64,000 nt of DNA from Ruminococcaceae bacterium UBA1036. GTDB taxonomy: Bacteria; Bacillota; Clostridia; Oscillospirales; Acutalibacteraceae. A model generated the notes under the pieces. That model searched no databases. It was not told the DNA's origin and saw nothing but the letters and a program-made list of their open reading frames with translations. The translations under genes were made by a program, and so were the position numbers. How positions within the stretch are numbered: the first letter of the stretch is position 1; the number at the start of each line of letters is the position of its first letter. Positions 16,364 through 25,537 of the stretch are shown piece after piece. The stretch covers positions 1 to 64,000 of the forward strand of contig DCEF01000004.1 in the NCBI GenBank assembly GCA_002316805.1, in the 5' to 3' direction.

Positions 16364-16792
16364 ATGGCACAGAAAAAAGTTACGGGCTTAATCAAGCTTC
16401 AGATACCTGCCGGGAAGGCAACTCCGGCACCGCCGGTTGGACCTGCACTTGGCCAGCACGGTGTCAACATAATGGCATTTACGAAAGAATTTAATGAGCG
16501 CACGAAGAGCCAGGCCGGAATGATTATACCGGTCATCATAACGGTTTATGCAGACCGCTCTTTTACTTTTGTTACTAAAACTCCGCCTGCGGCTGTTTTG
16601 ATTAAAAAAGCATGCGGTATTGATAAGGCTTCAGGTGAGCCGAACAAAACAAAAGTTGCAAAAATCACCAAGGAACAGGTTAAGAAAATCGCAGAGACAA
16701 AAATGCCTGACCTGAATGCAGCGTCAGTAGAAGCAGCCATGAGCATGGTTGCAGGAACAGCACGCAGCATGGGCGTTGAAGTCGAAGACTGA
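16364..16792 (+). CDS. rplK: Ribosomal protein uL11
   Basis: A 142-residue protein (MAQKKVTGLIKLQIPAGKAT...). The conserved PAPPVGPALGQHGVNIM and the C-terminal rRNA-binding domain (AGTARSMGVEVED) are present. It forms the L7/L12 stalk base. ATG 16364 has GGAGG upstream; an earlier in-frame start at 16274 would add an unconserved tail. Confidence 0.96.
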   Translation: MAQKKVTGLIKLQIPAGKATPAPPVGPALGQHGVNIMAFTKEFNERTKSQAGMIIPVIITVYADRSFTFVTKTPPAAVLIKKACGIDKASGEPNKTKVAKITKEQVKKIAETKMPDLNAASVEAAMSMVAGTARSMGVEVED

Positions 16793-16821
16793 TTATGGAG
16801 CTGAACATTCATTTTAGTCCC

Positions 16822-16853
16822 GGTGGGAGGAACTTGCAATCCGATTTTACCAC
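16822..16853 (+). promoter_or_regulatory. Candidate L1-binding element before rplA
   Basis: GGTGGGAGGAACTTGC ... TTTTACCAC between rplK and rplA. It shares GTGGGAGGAA and TACCAC with the element before rplK. Its position in front of the L1 gene fits autogenous repression by L1. Confidence 0.5.
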
Positions 16854-16872
16854 TTGACAGGGAGGAAAACCT

Positions 16873-17568
16873 ATGAAACACGGTAAGAAATATGTTGACG
16901 GCGCAAAGCTGATCGACCATAAGAAATTTTATGATCCGGAAGATGCACTTGACTTGTGCGTAAAAACCGGAACAAAGAAATTTGATGAAAGCGTTGAAGT
17001 CCATGTAAAACTCGGTGTAGACAGCCGCCATGCTGACCAGCAGGTGCGCGGGGTTATCGTTCTGCCGAACGGCACAGGTAAAAAAGTTCGTGTGCTTGCC
17101 ATCTGCAAGGGCGATGCCGCTAAACAGGCACAGGAGGCCGGTGCAGATTTCGTCGGTGCAGAAGACATGATCAAAAAAATCCAGAGCGAAAACTGGTTGG
17201 ATTTTGATGTGCTTGTGACAACACCAGACATGATGGGCTTTGTTGGACGCCTTGGCCGTATACTTGGACCACGCGGCCTTATGCCTAACCCGAAGGCAGG
17301 CACTGTTACGCGCGATATTGGCAAGGCTATTAAGGAAGCAAAAGCAGGTAAAATTGAGTACCGCCTTGATAAGTCCAACATCATCCACTGCGTGATTGGT
17401 AAAGTGTCTTTCGGCAAAGATAAGCTTGTTGAGAATTTTAACGCTTTGCTCAGTGCTATTGTTAAGGCAAAACCTGCGGCTGCCAAAGGGCAGTATGTCC
17501 GCTCATGTGTTGTTGCATCCACAATGGGCCCGGGTGTACGCATTAACCCTGGCAAAGTCGGCGGTTGA
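16873..17568 (+). CDS. rplA: Ribosomal protein uL1
   Basis: A 231-residue protein with the full two-domain uL1 fold. The signature MGFVGRLGRILGPRGLMPNPKAGTV is intact. It binds 23S rRNA at the L1 stalk and probably its own mRNA. A GGGAGG ribosome binding site precedes the ATG. Confidence 0.96.
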   Translation: MKHGKKYVDGAKLIDHKKFYDPEDALDLCVKTGTKKFDESVEVHVKLGVDSRHADQQVRGVIVLPNGTGKKVRVLAICKGDAAKQAQEAGADFVGAEDMIKKIQSENWLDFDVLVTTPDMMGFVGRLGRILGPRGLMPNPKAGTVTRDIGKAIKEAKAGKIEYRLDKSNIIHCVIGKVSFGKDKLVENFNALLSAIVKAKPAAAKGQYVRSCVVASTMGPGVRINPGKVGG

Positions 17569-17569
17569 T

Positions 17570-17598
17570 TTGACGGATCCCTAAAAACGTGATATAAT
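17570..17598 (+). promoter_or_regulatory. Promoter of rplJ-rplL
   Basis: TTGACG (17570-17575), a 17-bp spacer and TATAAT (17593-17598), giving rplJ-rplL its own transcript. It lies immediately upstream of the L10 leader. Confidence 0.75.
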
Positions 17599-17615
17599 AA
17601 ATTATAGATTTTGTG

Positions 17616-17752
17616 TTTTCGTTCATAGACAGCAGGTGCTTATGCACAATGGATTTTCCGCCTGCCGAGAATGAGGCCTTTTTGTACAGGTGTATTTTAA
17701 GAGCCTTTTCTGCGGCAGTGGAAAAGGCTCTTTTTTATTGCACTGCAAAGGG
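17616..17752 (+). ncRNA. Ribosomal protein L10 leader
   Basis: The leader carries the conserved L10-leader sequence ATAGACAGCAGGTGCTTA, a CCGCCTGCCGAGAATGAGGCC segment forming the kinked L10(L12)4 binding site, and then a terminator hairpin. In B. subtilis and relatives binding of the L10-L12 complex causes premature termination, so this is autogenous control of the stalk proteins. Confidence 0.9.
17699..17737 (+). terminator. Attenuator terminator in the L10 leader
   Basis: AGAGCCTTTTC pairs with GAAAAGGCTCT and is followed by TTTTT. It lies just before the rplJ ribosome binding site. Confidence 0.85.
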
Positions 17753-17764
17753 GGTGAATTTAAT

Positions 17765-18307
17765 TTGCCAAGCAAAAAAGTTTTGGAAGAAAAGGAACAG
17801 GCAGTTTCAGACATTACAGAAGCGCTGAAAACAGCGCATACCGGCGTTATTGTAGATTATAAAGGCATTAATGTTGCAGATGACACAAAGCTGCGCAAAG
17901 AGCTGCGTGAATCAGGCAGCACGTACAAAGTAGTTAAAAACACACTGCTTAGCCGTGCTATTGAAAAAGCTGGCATCGAGGGGATTGACACCGCTTCGGT
18001 TCTTCAAGGCACGACCGCAGTTGCAATTAACTCTGAGGATTACGTTGCACCTGCGAAAATCCTGCAGGGCTATGCTGATAAGAATAAGAGCTTTGCTGTT
18101 AAGGCAGGATTTATTGATGGCAAAGCCGTTAGTGTTGATGAAATCAAACAGCTTGCTAAACTGCCGCCGAAAGACGTACTGCTTTCCGAAGTTGTCCGTG
18201 GCCTCAACGGACCTATTACTGGCCTCGTAACTGTGCTGAATGGCACTATTAAAGGCCTGGTAGTTGCACTCAATGCAATTGCTGAAAAAGAGAAAAAATC
18301 TGCGTAA
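17765..18307 (+). CDS. rplJ: Ribosomal protein uL10
   Basis: A 180-residue protein. The N-terminal rRNA-binding domain (LEEKEQAVSDITEALKTAHTG, YKVVKNTLLSRAIEKAG) and the C-terminal helix that carries L7/L12 dimers are present. The start is TTG 17765, preceded by GGGGGTGA; the longer frame runs through the terminator and cannot be coding. Confidence 0.95.
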   Translation: MPSKKVLEEKEQAVSDITEALKTAHTGVIVDYKGINVADDTKLRKELRESGSTYKVVKNTLLSRAIEKAGIEGIDTASVLQGTTAVAINSEDYVAPAKILQGYADKNKSFAVKAGFIDGKAVSVDEIKQLAKLPPKDVLLSEVVRGLNGPITGLVTVLNGTIKGLVVALNAIAEKEKKSA

Positions 18308-18335
18308 TAAAAATATTAAGATGGAGGTTCTGATT

Positions 18336-18710
18336 ATGTCTGAAAAAGTTGATAAACTGGTTGAAGATGTAAAGTCACTTACTGTTTTGGAGCTTTCTGA
18401 ACTCGTAAAAGCTCTCGAAGATGAATTTGGTGTTTCTGCTGCTGCTCCGGTAGCAGTTGCTGCACCGGCTGCAAATGCTGCACCAGCTGAAGAAGAGAAG
18501 AGCTCTTTTGACGTTGTGCTGAAGAGCATTGGCCAGCAGAAGATTCAGGTAATCAAAGTTGTCCGCGACATCACTGGCCTTGGCCTTAAGGATGCAAAGG
18601 ATCTTGTTGACGCTGCACCGAAGACAATTAAAGCAGGCGTTTCCAAAGAAGACGCTGATTCCATGAAGGATAAGCTTGTAAAGGCCGGCGCAGAAGTAGA
18701 GTTAAAGTAA
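18336..18710 (+). CDS. rplL: Ribosomal protein bL12 (L7/L12)
   Basis: A 124-residue protein: N-terminal dimerisation domain (VEDVKSLTVLELSELVKALEDEFGV), an Ala/Pro-rich hinge (AAPVAVAAPAANAAPAEE) and the C-terminal factor-binding domain (IKVVRDITGLGLKDAKDLVDAAPKTIK). It recruits translation GTPases. ATG 18336 follows TGGAGG. Confidence 0.97.
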   Translation: MSEKVDKLVEDVKSLTVLELSELVKALEDEFGVSAAAPVAVAAPAANAAPAEEEKSSFDVVLKSIGQQKIQVIKVVRDITGLGLKDAKDLVDAAPKTIKAGVSKEDADSMKDKLVKAGAEVELK

Positions 18711-18729
18711 TTCTGCTTAACTAAATACT

Positions 18730-18767
18730 AAAAGCCCCTGACGGTTTGTTTTACGTCAGGGGCTTTT
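18730..18767. terminator. Bidirectional terminator between rplL and dac
   Basis: AAAAGCCCCTGACG (18730-18743) pairs with CGTCAGGGGCTTTT (18754-18767). T runs on both sides serve rplL on plus and the carboxypeptidase gene on minus. Confidence 0.9.
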
Positions 18768-18789
18768 CATGTCTGCTGGTTTGTGGAGT

Positions 18790-20142
18790 TTACATCCTCC
18801 TGTATTTTTTTACCTTGCGAAGATTTTTACGCTTGCGGTTGTAGATAATGGCAAAGACAATGTATATGGCTACAAGCAAAATAACGATGGCGGCAATGAC
18901 ACGGAACCATACCGACGAAAAGATCATCCCTATCACACCGCCAGTATGAAGCAGCTCGCTGCGGTCTACCGATTCGCTGGCGACAAGATTAATAGTAGTG
19001 AGCTTCTGGTTGGCGTAGCTTAGCGTTGCTGTGCCTACAACCTGCCCTTTTTTAACAGGTGCGCTGACAGAATTGGGCACGTTCTTTGTTATTATAACGC
19101 TGCTTGTATTTACACTTTTAGGCAGAAGTGCCGAGTAGCTCTTTTCAGGTTGCAGACGCAGTTTATCCTTATTCCAGGCGTACTTGAGGCTAACTTCACC
19201 AACAGTGTCGTTTGGGCCTACTATTTTTTTAAGTTCGAAAGTTGTTAGCGCCCAGCGGTAAAGATTTCGCGAGTCGATCATTTCACCATGTGTATCGATT
19301 TCATTACCGGCTTTATCTATGGAAGGAGAGCCAAGTGTCACACAGAGATATCTGTAACCGTCAGCAGATGCGGTGGAAACGAGGCAGTAGCCAGATTCAT
19401 CTGTATGCCCGGTTTTAATTCCTTTAGCATACACATAATAATATTTATGGTCGCTGTTTAGCATCATGCGGTTTGTGGTGCAAAGGTCAGAGTCTTTGCC
19501 GGCGTCAGGCCCTCCAACCGGCTTATAGGTATAGCTCGTTTCTGAACAAATCTGCATGAAATAGGGCAGCGCCATAGCGTACCGCGTGATTTTCACAAGG
19601 TCTGCCGCACATGTGTAGTGGTTTGGATCATGCAGCCCGTGAGGATTGGTAAAATGGGTATTTGTGCAGCCAAGAAGTTTAGCTTTCTGGTTCATCATAT
19701 CTACAAATTTGCTTACATTGCCGCCGCCAACATAATCGGCAAGCGTCAGTGCAGCATCGTTGCCTGAAGGAATCATCATACAGTTTAAAAGCTGGTATGC
19801 TGTAGCTATGTCGCCGACTTTAATCCCAGCCATAGAACTTCCTGTGCCAGAAAGCTCATCTAATATTTTTTTGGATACAGTTATTTTTGTGCCTTTCAGG
19901 TCTTTAATATGTTCTGCCGTGATTATATATGTCATAATCTTAGTAAGTGAAGCCGGTTCGCGTTTTTCATTCGGATTTTTTGAATAAACGGCCGAACCTG
20001 TGTCAAGATTTACGAGTTCAACCGCTTCGCTGTTAATTGGAAAATTTATATTGAAATTTGCCGCCTGTGCTTTTGCAGGTGCGAAAAGTATGCCTGCAGT
20101 CAGTAAAACAGCAGAAAAAAGCGCAATAAACCTTTTTTTCAT
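18790..20142 (-). CDS. D-alanyl-D-alanine carboxypeptidase (S11 family)
   Basis: A 450-residue penicillin-binding protein of the PBP5/DacF type that trims the terminal D-Ala of peptidoglycan stem peptides. A signal peptide (to about residue 28, A-K-A-Q-A) precedes the catalytic motifs: S-L-T-K (SxxK), SGNDA (SxN) and KTGHT (KTG). A beta-rich C-terminal domain follows. A final membrane segment (FRVIAAIVILLVAIYIVFAI) with a strongly basic tail anchors the protein, where many homologues have only an amphipathic helix. Confidence 0.92.
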   Translation of the reverse strand: MKKRFIALFSAVLLTAGILFAPAKAQAANFNINFPINSEAVELVNLDTGSAVYSKNPNEKREPASLTKIMTYIITAEHIKDLKGTKITVSKKILDELSGTGSSMAGIKVGDIATAYQLLNCMMIPSGNDAALTLADYVGGGNVSKFVDMMNQKAKLLGCTNTHFTNPHGLHDPNHYTCAADLVKITRYAMALPYFMQICSETSYTYKPVGGPDAGKDSDLCTTNRMMLNSDHKYYYVYAKGIKTGHTDESGYCLVSTASADGYRYLCVTLGSPSIDKAGNEIDTHGEMIDSRNLYRWALTTFELKKIVGPNDTVGEVSLKYAWNKDKLRLQPEKSYSALLPKSVNTSSVIITKNVPNSVSAPVKKGQVVGTATLSYANQKLTTINLVASESVDRSELLHTGGVIGMIFSSVWFRVIAAIVILLVAIYIVFAIIYNRKRKNLRKVKKYRRM

Positions 20143-20295
20143 GGAATTTTTTCCTCCGATGTGCTATTATAAAAGTAGTAGCCAAACTACTGACTTTCTA
20201 TCAGTATAGCAGAATTTAATGGGAATATAAAGCAGCGTTTTTTATAATAATCCTCTAACATGTTGTGGCACAGGTATGATTTGGGGGAAAGCAGA

Positions 20296-20991
20296 GTGAT
20301 TTATGTAACCGGAGACATCCATGATGAAATGGACCGGTTCCAGGATTCGAAACTGCGCAGGCTTAGGAAAAATGATGTACTTATTGTCTGCGGAGATTTT
20401 GGATTTATCTGGGACGGAGGCAAAAGGGAAGAAAAGAACCTTAAAAAAATCGGAAGCAGAAAATATAAGGTGTTGTTTATTGATGGGACTCACGAAAATT
20501 TTGACCTTCTCAACCGATACCCGCTTGAAGAGTGGCATGGGGGAAAAGTACATCATATCTGCGGTAACCTGTACCATTTGATGCGGGGGCAGGTCTATGA
20601 AATCGATGATAAAAGGATTTTTACTTTCGGCGGCGGCGAGAGCAGTGACAAAGAAATGCGGATAACTGCAAGAAGGTGGTGGCCGTGTGAGCTGCCAAAT
20701 GAGCTGGAAATGCGCGAGGGTATGGAAAACCTGCGAGCCTACGATTATAAGGTGGATTATATTTTTACGCATGAGCCTCCACCTAACCTCTATTCTGTAC
20801 ACGGGAAACCGCAGGAAGAAAATCGGAACAGGCTCGATACTTACCTTGGCTGGCTGATGAAGCAGGTTGACTACAAGAAATGGTTTTTTGGCTCGCGGCA
20901 TATTGACCGCCGGATAACACGAAAAGACTATTATGTTTTTGATGATATTATTCCAGTGGAAGACTTTTCAAAGCCGCACCATCTTATATAA
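20296..20991 (+). CDS. Calcineurin-like metallophosphoesterase
   Basis: A 231-residue cytosolic protein with the two-metal phosphoesterase motifs in order: YVTGDIHDEMDRF (Asp and His), VCGDFGF (Asp), DGTHENFD (Asn-His region) and FTHEPPP (His). The N terminus fits a GTG start at 20296 preceded by GGGGGA; an upstream ATG at 20260 would add 12 unconserved residues. The substrate cannot be predicted. It is transcribed away from the carboxypeptidase gene. Confidence 0.85.
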   Translation: MIYVTGDIHDEMDRFQDSKLRRLRKNDVLIVCGDFGFIWDGGKREEKNLKKIGSRKYKVLFIDGTHENFDLLNRYPLEEWHGGKVHHICGNLYHLMRGQVYEIDDKRIFTFGGGESSDKEMRITARRWWPCELPNELEMREGMENLRAYDYKVDYIFTHEPPPNLYSVHGKPQEENRNRLDTYLGWLMKQVDYKKWFFGSRHIDRRITRKDYYVFDDIIPVEDFSKPHHLI

Positions 20992-21015
20992 ATACGCTTA
21001 CAGACGCAGCTGATT

Positions 21016-21981
21016 TTACATTGTTGCGGCTGTTTTCTTTTTCCCATGCGGCATTGAAAGAAGACGGGAAAAGATAGATGCAAGCAGCTGCTGGAAAAGT
21101 GTGCCGACTATAACGGGAAACATGGTTTCGGCGGAAAAGTATGCTGCGGCAATAACAGCGCCTGCGCTGATGTTGCGCATTCCACTGCCCAATGTCATCG
21201 ACACAACGATGCTTGTATCCTGATGCAGCAGATACCCCAGAAGCCAGCCGAGCAGGTAACCTAAAACTGCAAGCGCCAGTATCGTGCCCGCAATTTCGAA
21301 AAGCATCGGTGTCATGTGAAGTATAAACCCTGCAATTTGAGTGGAATTGATGGTGATAATCAGAATGAGTGCGATTTTTCCGTAAGGTGCAAGCACAGGC
21401 GCAAGTTTCTTGCCAGCCTTGCCGCCTGTAAACTGGTTCATGGCCATAGTTGCAACAGCTGGCACGGCAATCATAAGGATAAGGTCATGCATCATGCCTG
21501 CCACGTTGATTGAAACGTTGGCTCCAACGAGGATGCGCAGGCTGAGCGGGATGACAAACGGCGCTGCCAGCGTATCAAGAAGGACTATGGAGAGCATAAG
21601 CGACGGGTTGCCGCCTGCAATGCTGTTCCACATTAAACTCGCTACAGCTGATGGCACAACAAACTCAAGCACTATCCCCACTATGAAATATGATTTCCCA
21701 TGGAAGAGCAGTGTCCCAACCCCGAGGGCAATCAGCGGCATTATTATATGAAGTGTTACAATAGAAGCGATAAGCGGCATAGGCTTTTTTACGACGCCTA
21801 CTAATTGCCGGAAGCTTGACTGTAGCGTACCTGTAAATGTCATAAATGCGAATATATATGGCACGAGAAATGTAAGCCTGTTTATTTGCTTAGAAAATGA
21901 AACACCTACGCATAGTGCCGCAATTACAATAAGTGGCATCCATTTTGATGCAAATTTATTAAATGAATCCATTAAGTGCAT
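21016..21981 (-). CDS. Bile acid:sodium symporter (SBF/BASS) family transporter
   Basis: A 321-residue membrane protein with about nine or ten hydrophobic segments, resembling the BASS/SBF fold in its repeated helices (VLEFVVPSAVASLMWNSIAGGN and TLGSGMRNISAGAVIAAAYF, which correspond to the crossing-helix regions). The substrate in bacteria varies (keto acids, pantoate, sterol-like acids) and cannot be told here. I place the start at the ATG near 21981 after AGGAAA; 12 more residues are possible. Confidence 0.75.
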   Translation of the reverse strand: MHLMDSFNKFASKWMPLIVIAALCVGVSFSKQINRLTFLVPYIFAFMTFTGTLQSSFRQLVGVVKKPMPLIASIVTLHIIMPLIALGVGTLLFHGKSYFIVGIVLEFVVPSAVASLMWNSIAGGNPSLMLSIVLLDTLAAPFVIPLSLRILVGANVSINVAGMMHDLILMIAVPAVATMAMNQFTGGKAGKKLAPVLAPYGKIALILIITINSTQIAGFILHMTPMLFEIAGTILALAVLGYLLGWLLGYLLHQDTSIVVSMTLGSGMRNISAGAVIAAAYFSAETMFPVIVGTLFQQLLASIFSRLLSMPHGKKKTAATM

Positions 21982-22098
21982 TGCTACTATTTCCTGCTTT
22001 CGCGAATTATTTTGCATTGGCCTGCTGTTAATTACCGGGATTCATGATAAAAACGAAATTTACCAGAATCAATGCTGTAACACAGTATATTTAGGATC

Positions 22099-23697
22099 TC
22101 AACCCTTGATAGCGTTTATAAAGTCAGGGCCGCCGCCGTATGGACGAAAAATAATGCCGCTTACGCCTTTTGCAACAGCGTAAAAGCTTTTTTCATAGCA
22201 GAGCGGATAAATTACCGCCTGATCATTTAAGTACTTTTCGGCGGCAGCGTATGAAGCGGCCGCATCTTTCCCGCTTTTAGACTGTGCGTTGGAAAGCAGC
22301 GAATCATAATACGCATCTTTAAACTGCGATGGGTTATTTGAAGAATTTCCTGTAAAAATGGAAAGCAAATTATCAGGCCTGTTGTCTGAAGGTTTAATTG
22401 GTATGATAGCTGCGTCGTAACTGCCTGACTTTACCTGGCTTTGAAGGCTGTTAAGGCTAAGCGGTTTCATGTTAAAATAATTGCTGAACCGGCTGTTCCA
22501 TGATGTTATCATTTCATTGAGCATCAATTTAACGCTGCTGTCGTCCTGGCAAAGCACCGTTGCCGAAACATTACCGCCTGCAGAAGAATACAGCCTGCAG
22601 GCTTCCTTGGCATTTTCTTTTAGATAAAACGGGCCGCCTGAAATATCGCTGTAATTACGGCCGTCGACCATAGTATCTGGAAGCAAGATGCTGTTAGCTG
22701 CTGCCGAGTTGCCGGGAAGATGTGACATGACAGCGGAACGGTTGATTGCCTTGGCGAATGCACAGCGTACATTCTGGCTGCTGAAGGCGGACGACTTTGT
22801 GTTGAAACACAGGATCAATGTGGTGTCCTGCACTGAAGCGAGTGTGCACCCGATGGATTTTGCGGAATCAGCCTGAGAAGAGCTTATAGGCGCCGCATCA
22901 ACTGTCTGATTTTTAAGGGTAGAAACTGAATTGGACTGGTTTACTGTGCCAATGCTGAAGTCTACAGCAGATGGCTTGGGGGCAGCTTTGCCTATGTAAG
23001 TGCTTGAACGGGCAAGGTTAATATATTTTCCGTGCTCCCAGCCATAGGCGCCATCTATGCGGAACGGCCCATTGCCGAGCAGGTGGTTCGTTTCGAGGCC
23101 ATAATGGCCGGCCGTTTCCTGAAAAAACTTTTTATTGCACGGCATGTATACACACTGCGCCGTAAGTTTTGGAAAATCCGGGCATGAAGACTCAAGCACG
23201 ACGACAAGCGTTTTTGCATCGCTTGCTTTTACACCGAGCGAACTGACTGGAAGCTTCCCGTCATGTATAGCCTTTGCATTTTTTATGCAGTACATCTGCG
23301 TGCAGGTGCCAGAACCTGTTTTGGGGTCGAGCGCCCGCTGGAACGCGTAAACAAAATCATCTGCAGTAACAGGGCCATACTTTTTAGATGACCATTTTGC
23401 ATCTGGGCGCAGATGGAACGTAAACTGTGTGCTGCCTGAATTGTGTTCCCAGGAAGAAGCGACACCCGGCTGGGGGGTCAGGTTGGCGTCAAGCCTCGTA
23501 AGGCCTTCAAACAATGCCTGAACAACTGTTATGGAAGCTTCATCTGTAGCAATCTGCGGGTCAAGCGTAGCGGGCTCGGCGGAAAGGCTGTAGTTTATTG
23601 TTTTGTTGGCACCTTTGCTTCCGCCGATTTTGCAGGCGGAAAAGGAAAACATTATAGCTGCTGCAAGGGCAAAGGCGGCAGCACGCTTCATTTTCAC
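22099..23697 (-). CDS. Peptide ABC transporter substrate-binding lipoprotein (family 5), orphan
   Basis: A 532-residue OppA-type binding protein. The signal peptide ends F-S-A-C (Cys about residue 22). Family features include INYSLSAEPATLDPQIATDEAS, FEGLTRLDANLTPQPGVASSW, FTFHLRPDAKWSSKKYGPVTADDFVYAFQRALDP and LLGNGPFRI. It has no permease or ATPase genes beside it, so it may feed the transporter at 9-13 kb or another one. Confidence 0.88.
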   Translation of the reverse strand: MKMKRAAAFALAAAIMFSFSACKIGGSKGANKTINYSLSAEPATLDPQIATDEASITVVQALFEGLTRLDANLTPQPGVASSWEHNSGSTQFTFHLRPDAKWSSKKYGPVTADDFVYAFQRALDPKTGSGTCTQMYCIKNAKAIHDGKLPVSSLGVKASDAKTLVVVLESSCPDFPKLTAQCVYMPCNKKFFQETAGHYGLETNHLLGNGPFRIDGAYGWEHGKYINLARSSTYIGKAAPKPSAVDFSIGTVNQSNSVSTLKNQTVDAAPISSSQADSAKSIGCTLASVQDTTLILCFNTKSSAFSSQNVRCAFAKAINRSAVMSHLPGNSAAANSILLPDTMVDGRNYSDISGGPFYLKENAKEACRLYSSAGGNVSATVLCQDDSSVKLMLNEMITSWNSRFSNYFNMKPLSLNSLQSQVKSGSYDAAIIPIKPSDNRPDNLLSIFTGNSSNNPSQFKDAYYDSLLSNAQSKSGKDAAASYAAAEKYLNDQAVIYPLCYEKSFYAVAKGVSGIIFRPYGGGPDFINAIKG

Positions 23698-23802
23698 ATA
23701 TATTCCCCCTGAGCAAATTCTCCCTTTTTACTATTTTTATTCTAACATTTTTTACACACCTTTTCAATAAAGCTACAGCTTTGTTATTTTTGCAGCTGCC
23801 AG

Positions 23803-23842
23803 AAAAAGCGGCATATGCCTTTCATAGGCATATGCCGCTTTT
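23803..23842. terminator. Terminator after gpmI
   Basis: AAAAGCGGCATATGCC pairs with GGCATATGCCGCTTTT around a 7-base loop. It ends the pgk-tpiA-gpmI transcript on the minus strand and is symmetric enough to work both ways. Confidence 0.85.
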
Positions 23843-23881
23843 AGGAAGATATATTTGTGAACTGAGCGAATATAAATTCAG

Positions 23882-25393
23882 TTATTCGATAATACTCTTG
23901 CCGGTCATTTCAGGAGGCTGGTGCAGGCCGAGAATCTTCAGCATTGTTGGCGCGATATCTGCAAGTTTTCCGCCTTCGCGCAGCTTGCATGGATAGCCGA
24001 CAACACAGAACGGGACAAGGTTTGTGGTGTGTGCGGTAAACGGTGTGCCATCTTTTGCGAGCATTTGCTCGGCGTTGCCATGGTCGGCTGTGATGAGGGC
24101 GACGCCGTTGTGCTTAAGTATGTCGTCCACAACTTTGCCGACGCACTTGTCAACAGTCTCAACTGCCGCCTTTGCCGCGTCGAAGATGCCTGTGTGGCCG
24201 ACCATGTCGCAGTTTGCAAAATTAAGAATAATCACGTCATATTTGCCGCTGTCAATGCGCTTAAGGAGCTCGTCGGTTACAAGGTAAGCGCTCATCTCGG
24301 GCTGCAGGTCATATGTTGCGACCTTTGGCGAATGGATAAGCGCACGTTCTTCGCCCGGGTAAGCCTTTTCGACGCCGCCGTTAAAGAAGAAGGTAACATG
24401 GGCGTATTTTTCTGTTTCCGCTATGCGCAGCTGTGTAAGGCCATTGTTTGAGATATATTCGCCAAAAGTGTTATTAAGCTTTTCCGGGCGGAACGCAATG
24501 TCTACGTTTGGCATTGTTGCGTCATACTGGGTCATGCACACGAAATTAAGCGGGAAGAAGCCCTTCTTGCGTACGAATCCATTAAAGTCAGGGTCAACAA
24601 ATGTGCGGGTTATTTCACGCGCACGGTCCGGACGGAAATTATAGAAGATTACGGAATCACCGGGCTGCACCGTGGCGCCTTTGGCACATACGGCCGGAAT
24701 GACAAATTCATCTGTAACTTTGTTTTTGTATGAGTTTTCAACAGCTTGGACTGGATCGGAAGCCTGGACACCTTCGCCGTAGACCATCGCAGCGTATGCT
24801 TTTTCAACACGCTCCCAACGGTTGTCGCGGTCCATGGCATAATAGCGGCCCATTACGGTCGCAATCTGGCCAACGCCGATTTCCTTCATCTGTTTCATGC
24901 AGTCTTCAACATAACCTTTGCTGGAAGACGGCGGCACGTCACGCCCATCGAGGAACGCATGCACATAAACCTTTTTGCACCCGTGCTGTTTTGCCATCTT
25001 CAGCAATGCGTAAAGGTGTGAGTTGTGGCTGTGGACGCCGCCGTCTGACAGCAAGCCGAGAATGTGAAGTGCTTTGCCGCCTTTTGCGGCCTTGTCCATT
25101 GCATCCACAAACGCGGGGTTTTTGTAAAAGCTGCCGTCTTCAGTTGACTTCGTTATCCGGGTAAGGTCCTGATAGACTACACGGCCTGCGCCGATATTGG
25201 TATGGCCGACTTCGGAATTGCCCATCTGCCCGTCGGGCAGACCGACGGCAAGGCCGGAAGCGCCGATTTTTGTAACAGGGTTTTTAGCAAACAGGCTGTC
25301 GAGGTTTGGCTTCTTTGCCGCTTTTATGGCATTGCCGTAATCCGTGCCGATTCCGAAACCATCCATTATTATTAATATAAGAGGCTTTTTCAT
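23882..25393 (-). CDS. gpmI: 2,3-bisphosphoglycerate-independent phosphoglycerate mutase
   Basis: A 503-residue Mn-dependent glycolytic enzyme interconverting 3- and 2-phosphoglycerate. LIIMDGFGIG at the N terminus and GQMGNSEVGHTNIGAGR (catalytic Ser with metal ligands) are intact, as are HGNAEQM and the substrate-binding FRPDRAREITR. I start at ATG 25393, with AAGGAG upstream; the longer frame adds an unconserved 33-residue tail. It is last in the minus-strand glycolytic operon. Confidence 0.96.
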   Translation of the reverse strand: MKKPLILIIMDGFGIGTDYGNAIKAAKKPNLDSLFAKNPVTKIGASGLAVGLPDGQMGNSEVGHTNIGAGRVVYQDLTRITKSTEDGSFYKNPAFVDAMDKAAKGGKALHILGLLSDGGVHSHNSHLYALLKMAKQHGCKKVYVHAFLDGRDVPPSSSKGYVEDCMKQMKEIGVGQIATVMGRYYAMDRDNRWERVEKAYAAMVYGEGVQASDPVQAVENSYKNKVTDEFVIPAVCAKGATVQPGDSVIFYNFRPDRAREITRTFVDPDFNGFVRKKGFFPLNFVCMTQYDATMPNVDIAFRPEKLNNTFGEYISNNGLTQLRIAETEKYAHVTFFFNGGVEKAYPGEERALIHSPKVATYDLQPEMSAYLVTDELLKRIDSGKYDVIILNFANCDMVGHTGIFDAAKAAVETVDKCVGKVVDDILKHNGVALITADHGNAEQMLAKDGTPFTAHTTNLVPFCVVGYPCKLREGGKLADIAPTMLKILGLHQPPEMTGKSIIE

Positions 25394-25537
25394 AAGCGGA
25401 ACTCCTTTCAGGGACTTTTTGCAGAAAGCCCTGCGAAAAACTTTATAGAAGAATGGATCCTTTAATATTTGGGTATGATTTAGGCCGCACATTTTGCGCT
25501 GCCCTTAAAAAACAAGCTTGTACAATTAAAACTGCAG

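Noticed and set aside
24730..25164. 144-residue ORF antisense to gpmI
   Set aside because: Shadow of gpmI with an Arg/Ser/Cys-rich composition and no family resemblance.
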